This document shows positions 17,896-26,285 of a DNA stretch of 64,000 bases, piece by piece. A program made the position numbers and the translations under genes. Numbering within the stretch: position 1 is the first letter of the stretch; every line of letters starts with the position of its first letter. Source of the stretch: CAZPRY01 sp964589175 (GTDB taxonomy: Bacteria > Fidelibacterota > UBA2242); contig CAZPRY010000021.1 of assembly GCA_964589175.1 (NCBI GenBank), positions 1-64,000 of the forward strand. The letters are read 5' to 3'. The notes beneath the pieces are model-generated. The model was not told where the DNA came from. It was given only the letters and a program-made list of their open reading frames with translations, and made no database searches.

Positions 17896-20800
17896 CTATT
17901 TCATTAAAACAAATCTTTTCGTCTCTATAAAATTTTCGGCTCTCAGTTGGTATAAGTAAACACCGGCCGCAAGTTCGTTGCCGTTGAACGGGACGGTGTA
18001 ATGACCGGCAATTTGGACGCCGGCGAAAAGCGTCGCTACTTCCTTCCCAAGCAGATTATACACTTTCAGCGAGATGTAAGCGTCCTCCGGTAAAGAATAT
18101 TCGATTCGAGTCGTCGGGTTGAACGGATTGGGATAATTATCCGACAGATAGAACGCCTGAGGAACTTCAACAACGGGATTTTCGACAGATACCCATATCG
18201 TCGTAGACGGCACATACTCTCTCAACCATTCCAAAGCAGGTCTTTCGACACCGCTTAGTTCAACGATGTAGGCTTTCTCAGTATTTCGCCATAGACCGGG
18301 TCTCCATCCCCACAAAGTCACTCCGATTACAGCTGGGTGCTCCCAGACGACCGGGAAAATACGTTGGTAATCGGCTAATTGAGTCGCGTCCGTGGGGCCG
18401 TCGATATCCATCTCTGTAATCTGAAGGGGCAAGCCGGCCGTCGCGAGAGAGTTAAGATTTTCAATCATATCTTCTGCCGAACCTCTCGTGGAGAAGGCAT
18501 GCCCCTGAATCCCAATACCATCAATCAGGTTTTCGGCCTGCAGCAATCCGATAATCTCAAGATAGCGATTTACGTTGGAAGCGCTATTGATAACGCCGTA
18601 CTCATTAATCAACAGCTTCGTTGTAGCGGGGAATATTTCACGAGCCATTCTGAATGCATTCAGCACCCAATCCCAGCCTGTTTCACCAGTGCCGCCAAGA
18701 GCTTCTATGTAGTTACCGTTAGTCGCACCGGCGGGCGGATCATGCAGCGGTTCGTTGACAACCTCCAAATAATCAATAGCGGGATAGCGCTCGGCCACGG
18801 CCGCAAACCATTCCCGAATTTCGGCGAGTTGCTCATCAGGTGAGTTCGCTAAATTCTCTATCCAGACAGGTTGCTGATTACCCCAGATCAGGACATGAAA
18901 CCGGAATGGGAAACCGTTGTTTTTCGCAAAATTATAGGCAGCATCCAAACCGCCCCAATTCATGACATCCCGAATTCCTTCCACACTGACCCACTTACCG
19001 GCATTTTCCGGTGTAACCTGATTCCAGTAGGCGTCAAAGTTGGAGGCTTGAGAATTGCTATAGGCACAGCCGAGGAATTTAGGCTTTCCCATCGCCAGCG
19101 GCGGACCCTCATAAACTTCTCCGGGTAATTCTTCCGAGCCCGGTTCCCCATTTTCCAGATTTCCGACCGTGTAATACAAATCCGCTCTGCCAAAAGCCAA
19201 CCGGTCAATATCAAGACCGTCTTCCCGACCACCAATTTGAAAAGTAACTGTCAGATTTTCGCCTTCAACGGTCAATGTCGTGGCGGCTTCATGATACGAA
19301 TTTTTTGACAGATTTACCCACTTCCATGTCCTGGCTCCGAGTCCTCCCGGACCGTCTACGAAATGACTGAAATCCGAGAATCCGGCAACATACAGTCCAT
19401 TTGCGACGACCCAGTCATCCGCGGCTATTGTATCTTTGATACCGAATCCCGTAGCATAGAAAAAACTGTCATTATTTTGAGGCGTTTCAGCTCCCGATCC
19501 TACCCGAACACGGGCAAAAAGATTATAGGTTCCACCCGCCGGGAAAGTAATTTCATAAGAAATGACACGCCTGCTCAATCCCGGATAGTCCCATATTGCA
19601 GGGCTGAAATCCGCACCATCGGTTAAAATCCTGACGAATGTGATTTCTCCGTCTTCCACAGTTGTAAAATCACTTCCAAGCTCACCCGATTCAGCCTCTA
19701 CAATAATTGGCTTTTTCACATCCAACTGGCCGGTGTTCTCGAGGCCATCAAGGGCCGTGATCAGGTTAACCCTGGCTACCCCCAGCGAATTGGCGGCCGA
19801 TACAGACTGCGAATAGTTCTGCCCCATGGCATTCTCCGCCGCAGTCAAGGCAGCCGTGAAAACCGCCCAGGATTCGGGCGTGAAATCGCCGGCCGACAGC
19901 GTGTCGGCATAAGAAATCAAAGAATCCAGCGCGTTATAATTATTACCCACATCCACCACCGCATAGAACGCCGGTTTGCACTTGTTATTCGTATCCCACA
20001 GCGAGGCGTTGGCCACAAAGGCATACTGATCGTTCAAGCCGTCTTTGGAAACGCTGATGATCTTGCCACGACCGGAAAAGTAACTGCGTTCGACAAAACA
20101 CTTGACCAAAGCCGCATACTGATTGGCCTGGGTCGTCCAACGGGTGCTTGTATTAGTGCTGGGTTTGACATCGAGTTCCGTGACGGACATTTCAGTGCAG
20201 ATTGGATCGAATTTATTGTAGGAAGCGATCCATTGTTCGGCAGTCGGAGAGTTATATTGGTCGTGGTCCTGCATACCGATACCGTCGAGATAACCGGCTT
20301 CAAAAATGGGAGTACAAATCCGCACGATTCCGTCCGCCTTCGCGGCAATATGAGCATTATAGTCGTTGTAATAAAGTTTTACCTGGGTTTCGCCGTAATA
20401 GACTGTCCATTTGCGGGTCAGTTCAAAGGCTTTCATTAAATAGCTGTTATCGCTAAAAGTTTTGTACCATTCACTGTCGATACGATCGGAGCCGCCGTCG
20501 CTTACGGCTTCGTTGACCACATCTATGGCGGTAACTAAGCCCGGCCAGTTTTCATGAATCAGTCTGATCACTTCTTTAATGTAATTATCCATACGCTCGA
20601 TCATTTGATCTTTGGATAAGCGCACTCCACCGGAAGCGTAACCGGTACAAAAGAATTCCGAGGGAGTTTGATTGTGCCAGACCAGGGTGTGCCCGCGAAA
20701 GGTAAATCCCTGCCGCTGCGCCCAGTTGAGTTGGGCGATCAGGTTGCCGTTAAAACCTATCACCGGGTGCGTATTTACGGAGTCTTGATGGGTTGATGAA

Positions 20801-21141
20801 GCCGCAGCATAAGCCGCGGCGCTGGCGCTGATATCAACCGTGTACTGCGGTTTCATATTGTTACCGGGCGACATGCTGTTCATATGGTATTTAATCAGGT
20901 AGCCGCCGTTCGGCGCGACGATATAGGTGCTCGGCACATAGGGATCGCTGGCGAAGCCGACATGCGGGTAAGACAGCAGGCAGCCGATATAAAAATCCTT
21001 GGCGAAAACGTCCTTCAGCGCCGGAACATCGGTCTCGATGATATCTGACTGTGCAAAAGTCAACGCTGAAAACAGCAAAACGAAAGCGACCGGAATATAA
21101 AGAAGCCAATTTTTAATACAATTGTTTTGAAAAAATCTCAT
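17896..21141 (-). CDS. Two-headed secreted GH10-CBM-GH10 xylanase with sorting tail
   Basis: The 1081-residue protein has, in order: a signal peptide (1-31); a first GH10 domain (about 38-400) with GHTLVWHNQTPSEF, IDVVNEA (acid/base E211) and VTELDV (nucleophile E322); a helical FIVAR-like spacer (about 403-470); a beta-sandwich starting IIVEAESGELGSDF and ending LDIDRLAFGRADLYY (about 478-660) that looks like a carbohydrate-binding module; a second GH10 domain (about 683-965) with LEVVNEP (E797) and ITEMDI (E910); and a sorting domain (about 990-1081) from LSDNYPNPFNP to KRFVLMK. The heads differ: the second belongs with the single-domain GH10 at 12423, whereas the first has an extra insertion. 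AAGGAAC precedes ATG 21141. Confidence 0.92.
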   Translation of the reverse strand: MRFFQNNCIKNWLLYIPVAFVLLFSALTFAQSDIIETDVPALKDVFAKDFYIGCLLSYPHVGFASDPYVPSTYIVAPNGGYLIKYHMNSMSPGNNMKPQYTVDISASAAAYAAASSTHQDSVNTHPVIGFNGNLIAQLNWAQRQGFTFRGHTLVWHNQTPSEFFCTGYASGGVRLSKDQMIERMDNYIKEVIRLIHENWPGLVTAIDVVNEAVSDGGSDRIDSEWYKTFSDNSYLMKAFELTRKWTVYYGETQVKLYYNDYNAHIAAKADGIVRICTPIFEAGYLDGIGMQDHDQYNSPTAEQWIASYNKFDPICTEMSVTELDVKPSTNTSTRWTTQANQYAALVKCFVERSYFSGRGKIISVSKDGLNDQYAFVANASLWDTNNKCKPAFYAVVDVGNNYNALDSLISYADTLSAGDFTPESWAVFTAALTAAENAMGQNYSQSVSAANSLGVARVNLITALDGLENTGQLDVKKPIIVEAESGELGSDFTTVEDGEITFVRILTDGADFSPAIWDYPGLSRRVISYEITFPAGGTYNLFARVRVGSGAETPQNNDSFFYATGFGIKDTIAADDWVVANGLYVAGFSDFSHFVDGPGGLGARTWKWVNLSKNSYHEAATTLTVEGENLTVTFQIGGREDGLDIDRLAFGRADLYYTVGNLENGEPGSEELPGEVYEGPPLAMGKPKFLGCAYSNSQASNFDAYWNQVTPENAGKWVSVEGIRDVMNWGGLDAAYNFAKNNGFPFRFHVLIWGNQQPVWIENLANSPDEQLAEIREWFAAVAERYPAIDYLEVVNEPLHDPPAGATNGNYIEALGGTGETGWDWVLNAFRMAREIFPATTKLLINEYGVINSASNVNRYLEIIGLLQAENLIDGIGIQGHAFSTRGSAEDMIENLNSLATAGLPLQITEMDIDGPTDATQLADYQRIFPVVWEHPAVIGVTLWGWRPGLWRNTEKAYIVELSGVERPALEWLREYVPSTTIWVSVENPVVEVPQAFYLSDNYPNPFNPTTRIEYSLPEDAYISLKVYNLLGKEVATLFAGVQIAGHYTVPFNGNELAAGVYLYQLRAENFIETKRFVLMK

Positions 21142-21170
21142 GATAAAGTTCCTTAAAAGTATACATGGTT

Positions 21171-23075
21171 TTAATGCGACACGAATGTTGTGATACTGGA
21201 AGCCTCTACAGTAACCGTGACACTTCCGTTAGTTACGGTAACATCTCCAGCCTGTTCACAATTCTTAGTTCTTGAGGTCGTATACGGAGTCAAAGCCGTT
21301 ATATTTCCATCCGGTATCGTGAAAGTTTGTTGAATTGAGGAGGATGAATTGGTATTCAAAACTACCAGAATTACCTTTGAAGATGAGCTATCTTTAAAAG
21401 CGGTTACGAAAATATGTCTTTGGGGGGTAGGTCTGCATTCCACTCGATAATATCCGGGACGAACGAATCTGGCAAATTGGGACATAAAATAACCTCGCTT
21501 CGTCACCTCGCCGTCTTCACTAATCGGCCCATAAAATCTGACAATATACCACCACACATAGGCATTCATGCCGGCCAGCATACAGTTATTGATCTCATTG
21601 CCGGTAGCAAGCACAGCTGTCCACGATGTATCGAGTTCTAAGTGCTCTGTCATCCATAATTCTTTCCCTTTGCTTACGGCCAAAGGATACGGTCCAAGCC
21701 CGCCGCCGTAAATATGCCCACCGACAATATCCAGATTTGCACAGGCGGCAGAATCATTCAGGATGGCATCGGAAATTGGACGCCGGAACTGAAACGATTC
21801 CGGTGCAATTATTCTGGTTCCAATCGATGGGGCATTTTCTGAAATAAATTTTACCATCTGTGACGGACTCCAGTCGCAGGATTCATAAGTGACTGCAATA
21901 TCTGGTTCGTTTTGAATCGATATGGCATACAATGGGGCGCCATGATCCGACATATAATCGGCAAATGATTTTAAATGGGCGGCATAGCCAGCATAAGAAC
22001 TTTCTTTAAGTGCACCACCGACAATATTATTGCTGGTTTTCATTGCCGCCGGAGGCGTCCAGGGCGAAGCAAAAACGATTCCCCCAAGTGATTGGACAAG
22101 TTTGGCTGTGGGAAGCTGAATACTCATCGACCATTCCGTCAAATCATAAGGAACACGGAGACGAAGTATGGAAAATCCAATTTGACTTGGCCCGGTTCCA
22201 AAAGCTTTACGTACCTGGTCGCTTGTCATATCAGGCCGCCATTGAAGTATGTTTGCTCCCCCGAAGCCCCTGATATACTGGTGAACGCTGTCCAAATAAA
22301 CAATTGCCTCCGGGATACTGCTGACAGTAAAATTAATCGTCGTATCACCCAGAATTACAACGTTATCAATTTGTTTGGAAATTATTTGCGGGTAGCTACT
22401 GCTCGTATTTTCAATCAGGACTTTGAATTCACCTACCTGAGAGGATACACTCGCGCTCTGACTTGCCTTCGACAACCGGATTGTGTTGGTCTGAGGTAAG
22501 GAAATCAGACCGTTCCCGCCAACGGTATAGAGCATCTTCCTGACTTTTGATTCACCGCCGGCATCTATTCTGTAGAAGTATATTCCAGCCGCCACTCTAT
22601 GCCCAAAGTTGTTGCAGCCGTCCCACAGCATTTTATGTGAACCGATCGGTTGAACTCCAGCATCCATTTTCCGCACAACTCTCCCCAGAAGATCGTATAT
22701 GGTTACATAAACATCCGTGTGCTGTTTCAAAGCATACGGGATAATTGTCGATGATGAAAATGGATTGGGGTAGTTTTGCTCCAATTCAAATTTTGTCGGA
22801 ATTTTATCCTGTGGTTTTATCGAAGTCAGCAATCCATCAATCTGATAATTGCCCGAAACATCCGTCAGATCAAAGTATTTCCGGGTGGTGTCGCTGTTAT
22901 CGATGAAAGTAACTGAGGCATTTTGCACAGCAGTTGTCGAGGCGGTCACTGTGCCCGTTACCGATAACGTCTGAGCATAGACCTGCGAAAAGCACAAATC
23001 CTGGATCAGATAAAAAAGCAAAAAGACATAAAGACGAATCTGATTACTTCGGTATTTCAGCAGTATTTTTTTCAT
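21171..23075 (-). CDS. Secreted GH30 glucuronoxylanase-like enzyme with an internal sorting/FlgD-like domain
   Basis: The 634-residue protein has a signal peptide (to about residue 35, ending VYAQ), a carboxypeptidase-regulatory-like strand set (38-82), then a domain at 96-186 that starts FELEQNYPNPFSSSTIIPY and continues TIYDLLGRVVRKMD, WDGCNNFGHRVAAGIYFYRI and KVRKMLYTV. This is the sorting-tail/FlgD-Ig-like fold that in neighbours sits at the extreme C-terminus. A second regulatory-like segment (197-255) leads to the GH30 domain: YIRGFGGANI, acid/base in SIQNEPD (E390), nucleophile in LWMTEHLE (E477) and a C-terminal beta-sandwich ending in VSH. GH30 in bacterial xylan loci usually cleaves next to glucuronate branches (family knowledge). 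There is no C-terminal sorting tail. Confidence 0.87.
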   Translation of the reverse strand: MKKILLKYRSNQIRLYVFLLFYLIQDLCFSQVYAQTLSVTGTVTASTTAVQNASVTFIDNSDTTRKYFDLTDVSGNYQIDGLLTSIKPQDKIPTKFELEQNYPNPFSSSTIIPYALKQHTDVYVTIYDLLGRVVRKMDAGVQPIGSHKMLWDGCNNFGHRVAAGIYFYRIDAGGESKVRKMLYTVGGNGLISLPQTNTIRLSKASQSASVSSQVGEFKVLIENTSSSYPQIISKQIDNVVILGDTTINFTVSSIPEAIVYLDSVHQYIRGFGGANILQWRPDMTSDQVRKAFGTGPSQIGFSILRLRVPYDLTEWSMSIQLPTAKLVQSLGGIVFASPWTPPAAMKTSNNIVGGALKESSYAGYAAHLKSFADYMSDHGAPLYAISIQNEPDIAVTYESCDWSPSQMVKFISENAPSIGTRIIAPESFQFRRPISDAILNDSAACANLDIVGGHIYGGGLGPYPLAVSKGKELWMTEHLELDTSWTAVLATGNEINNCMLAGMNAYVWWYIVRFYGPISEDGEVTKRGYFMSQFARFVRPGYYRVECRPTPQRHIFVTAFKDSSSSKVILVVLNTNSSSSIQQTFTIPDGNITALTPYTTSRTKNCEQAGDVTVTNGSVTVTVEASSITTFVSH

Positions 23076-23122
23076 CAGTTCTCTCTATTATTGACACGTA
23101 TATTTCTTACGACAATATACGA

Positions 23123-24283
23123 TTAATCCGCCTGCGCGTTCACTATAGTTATAAAACAATTTTCGTATATTTGATATTCAATAGGTGTAAACGGATTAAA
23201 CGGATTCGGATCGCTCTGCATCAAAAACGGTTTCGAATTCTGAGAGTCAAAATCTTCCAAAGCCCCGGTAACGTTTTCTTCTGTTAGCTGAATATCTCCA
23301 CTGTCGGGCGCTATGTCAAACATCACATAATTTTTTGCATTCACATTGACAATCCGGGAACGAATCGTTTTACCGTTTTGAGAAATTTTTGCCGATGACC
23401 AACCTTGCGGTAAGATCCTGCGAATCGTTACCGGATAGTTGTAAATGGAATTTTCTAAGGTATCAGAAACAAAAAAAGTGATAACCCTATCTTCATCGGA
23501 AATTTGTTTAACGGAAACATTATTTCTCTCTTTAATGTAACGGGCAACATTACCGAAAGTCGAGACCCAGTATTTACTGTCATTCTGATTTAGATAATCA
23601 AGAGCGCCTTTGAGTTCGCTAGAACTTGTAGGTGAATAACCGGATTCATTATCGATTGCATGAATCAAGAACACAACCCATCCGTTTGAAGACGCTGCCG
23701 CGTTGGCTTCATCGGTAAAATCGGTTGCTCTCTGGATCGATCCCTGATTTCCACAAACTATTGAACTGATGTTCATAAAGTCCGGTGGGGTTTTCGGCGA
23801 GATAGCGCCGGAACATCCCCGTGCAGCCAAATAGTATCGATTACAGATCGATGAATTTCCTAACACACAATAAGGGTAGGCAATCGTGAAACACTTCTGT
23901 CCGGTGATATGAGAATCGATGGCATCCTGCGAATTTTGAAATTCCGTAGTTTGTTGGTCGTCTGTTAATGAACTTAAATCAGCATGGGAAACAGTGTGGC
24001 TACCGATTTCGTGACCGTTTAACGCTGCCGCTTGAAGAGCCGTCCAGTCAGGTCCCCAATTGATAACTGGAAAAAATGTCATCTTAAATCCATATTGATC
24101 AAAAATCGGCAACGCTACCGAGAGCTGGTTTGGGGTATTATCATCAAAAGTAAAACTTACCGCACCGGATCTGAATCCCTGCCAGGCGCCTACTTCATAA
24201 AGCGTATCTATCGTCTGGGCGACATTAATTCCCGTGAGCAGTAATGTAACGATCAAAAAAATGGTAATGTTCTTAAAATTCAT
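23123..24283 (-). CDS. Secreted CE4 polysaccharide deacetylase (acetylxylan esterase candidate), truncated tail
   Basis: The 386-residue protein has a signal peptide (ends near NVAQ) and a NodB-homology CE4 domain: SFTFDDNTPNQ (D47, D48: general base and metal ligand), HEIGSHTVSH (H96, H100: metal ligands), then AYPYCVLGN and VFLIHAIDN. CE4 members deacetylate xylan, chitin or peptidoglycan; the setting favours acetylxylan. Residues about 350-386 begin a sorting domain (MQSDPNPFNPFTPIEYQIY), but the protein stops after one further strand (ENCFITIVNAQAD), only 47 bases before the GH30 gene. Roughly 60 residues of the usual tail are missing. It is either a real truncation that would impair anchoring or an indel in the assembly. 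Confidence 0.85.
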   Translation of the reverse strand: MNFKNITIFLIVTLLLTGINVAQTIDTLYEVGAWQGFRSGAVSFTFDDNTPNQLSVALPIFDQYGFKMTFFPVINWGPDWTALQAAALNGHEIGSHTVSHADLSSLTDDQQTTEFQNSQDAIDSHITGQKCFTIAYPYCVLGNSSICNRYYLAARGCSGAISPKTPPDFMNISSIVCGNQGSIQRATDFTDEANAAASSNGWVVFLIHAIDNESGYSPTSSSELKGALDYLNQNDSKYWVSTFGNVARYIKERNNVSVKQISDEDRVITFFVSDTLENSIYNYPVTIRRILPQGWSSAKISQNGKTIRSRIVNVNAKNYVMFDIAPDSGDIQLTEENVTGALEDFDSQNSKPFLMQSDPNPFNPFTPIEYQIYENCFITIVNAQAD

Positions 24284-24301
24284 TTTAGTTTCACAAAATT
24301 A

Positions 24302-26248
24302 TTAATACTCATCCGTTCTGAAAGGCGAGGCCGGCAATCCATCTTTATTATATAGATTCGCTTCGACAGGATTATCGGCCCACGCGTATCTTACCGCCAC
24401 CGGGTTCAAAATCCCATCGTTACAAACAATAATTTTATCATTTTCAATCCTGGCTTGCGCCCACACAAAATGTTTATTGGCACCGGCAATTGCAAAACCA
24501 TTAAGTTTCTCACTGCCTTTTACAATCAACCCGCCGTCAATATTGTCAAATGAAAGAATTATCTTATTCCCATCAATTTCCATTGCTTCATAAATCGGAC
24601 CTGAATAGTTGACGCTATCATCGCCGTAGGCAATTTTTTCAGCAGCAAGAAAAAGTCGATTCCCGACATCTTTTTTATTCAGCGCGTGAATGTCGTTCCA
24701 TTCGCCAATGTCTATTGCTACAGCCATAGCCGTATTCGGTACAGACAAGGTCTTGAGCTGAGCTTCCCGTATTAATGCCCAATTGCTTTCGGAAGGTTCA
24801 GCTTTTGCCTCCATGAAATTTGGTAGTTGCACAAATAAAAACGGGAATTCCCCTTGATTCCAATTCTTTCGCCAGTCTATAATTAAAGCCGGAAATAGTT
24901 TTCTATATTCAATTGGTCTGCCTGCATTTGCTTCCCCCTGATACCATATTACTCCTTTTATGGAAAGATCCAGTAACGGGGCAATCATGGCATTATATAA
25001 ACCTAACGGCTTCCAGCGAATAAATGTTTCGCCTCTCAATGGCTCCATTTTAGCACCAAGCCGATATTGCCAGTCTCCTCTTAAATCTATTCTTTCATCT
25101 CCGGCAACCAATTCGTACGGTTTATCTTCAACAAAACCTCCTCTACCCATGCTGTTAATAACTCTAATGGCTATAATGTTTTTACCCTTTTGTAGTATTT
25201 CAGGCAGAATAACATACCTTCTCGGCGGATATTGATAACTCGTTGTTCCGACGAAAATTCCGTTTACAAAAACGGAATCGGCATCAACAATTCGTCCGAG
25301 ATTAAGTTGAACCTGTTCTCCAACCATGGATGCAGGAACATTTATTTCTTTCCTAAACCAAACGACGCCATTAACAAAACCCAGATCGCTGTCCGCCCAG
25401 TAACCTGGAATGCTTATAGTTGACCAACCGGACGAGCTGTATTTCGGGCTGTGCCAGGGTTTTCCCGGATTCTTATAGCCATCATCCTTTTGCCTTAGTC
25501 GCTTATACCATCTATCTATTCTGATTCTATCTTTATTCCTAATTTTCTGTATTAAGGAGCCGTCTTTAAATTTTTGGGCTTCATTGTAATGTTTCGGAAA
25601 CGCTTTCAGACCTTCCTCACTGATCCAGCATTCGGCACGTGAACCGCCTAAAGCTGAATTAATGAGTCCTACCGGAATTTTATATTTTCCATACACGCTT
25701 TTTCCAAAAAAATAGGATACTGCCGAAAAGTATAAAACGTTTTCAGGATTGGCTTTCTCCCAGCGTCCAGATGACAAATCTTTTTGCGGACCGCTGAAAT
25801 TATATATATCAGGAACTTCGAAATATCGGATATATGGATTTTCGGAAGCGGCTATTTCAGCTTCGTATAACGGGCTCACTCTCTTCATATTCAATTCCAT
25901 ATTCGATTGCCCGGAACAAACCCAGACATCGCCGATCATTATATCGCGAATGGTAATCGAATTGCTGGCACTCACTTGCATCTCGTAAGGACCGCCGGCA
26001 CTGAATTTCGGAAGTACAATACTCCAATCGCCTTGATCATCAGCTGTAGTATTATATGTTGAATCGATAAAATCAATCGAGATTTTTTCTCCCTCGGCCG
26101 CCCAACCCCAAATTTTTACTCCGGCATCACGCTGTAATACCATACCGTCACTAATCAGTTTTGGCAATCTCACCTGACCATAGGTTGTAACGGCAAAAAC
26201 AAGAGCGAGAAAAAGTACCAATTTTTTCGACCGAGCGCCGTTAATCAT
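24302..26248 (-). CDS. Secreted SGNH acetylesterase with inserted jelly-roll (sialate O-acetylesterase / CE20-like)
   Basis: The 648-residue protein has a signal peptide (to about residue 24, TTYGQ). An SGNH-hydrolase domain begins with LPKLISDGMVLQRD and WVCSGQSNMELN (nucleophile S115), is interrupted by a GH2-like beta-sandwich (about 270-390: GVVWFRKEINVP, DSVFVNGIFVGTTSYQYPPR), and resumes with GVIWYQGEANAG and WNDIHALNKKDVGNRL, which supplies the catalytic Asp-His pair. This split architecture matches sialate O-acetylesterase-annotated proteins, including the CE20 acetylesterases acting on plant-wall oligosaccharides. Here removal of acetyl groups from xylan or its oligomers is the likely job. 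It lies 18 bases upstream of the CE4 gene, making an esterase pair. It has no sorting tail, so it may be periplasmic. Confidence 0.85.
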   Translation of the reverse strand: MINGARSKKLVLFLALVFAVTTYGQVRLPKLISDGMVLQRDAGVKIWGWAAEGEKISIDFIDSTYNTTADDQGDWSIVLPKFSAGGPYEMQVSASNSITIRDIMIGDVWVCSGQSNMELNMKRVSPLYEAEIAASENPYIRYFEVPDIYNFSGPQKDLSSGRWEKANPENVLYFSAVSYFFGKSVYGKYKIPVGLINSALGGSRAECWISEEGLKAFPKHYNEAQKFKDGSLIQKIRNKDRIRIDRWYKRLRQKDDGYKNPGKPWHSPKYSSSGWSTISIPGYWADSDLGFVNGVVWFRKEINVPASMVGEQVQLNLGRIVDADSVFVNGIFVGTTSYQYPPRRYVILPEILQKGKNIIAIRVINSMGRGGFVEDKPYELVAGDERIDLRGDWQYRLGAKMEPLRGETFIRWKPLGLYNAMIAPLLDLSIKGVIWYQGEANAGRPIEYRKLFPALIIDWRKNWNQGEFPFLFVQLPNFMEAKAEPSESNWALIREAQLKTLSVPNTAMAVAIDIGEWNDIHALNKKDVGNRLFLAAEKIAYGDDSVNYSGPIYEAMEIDGNKIILSFDNIDGGLIVKGSEKLNGFAIAGANKHFVWAQARIENDKIIVCNDGILNPVAVRYAWADNPVEANLYNKDGLPASPFRTDEY

Positions 26249-26285
26249 CTCATTTACCTCTGTTTATAGTACGTTTCATACGATT

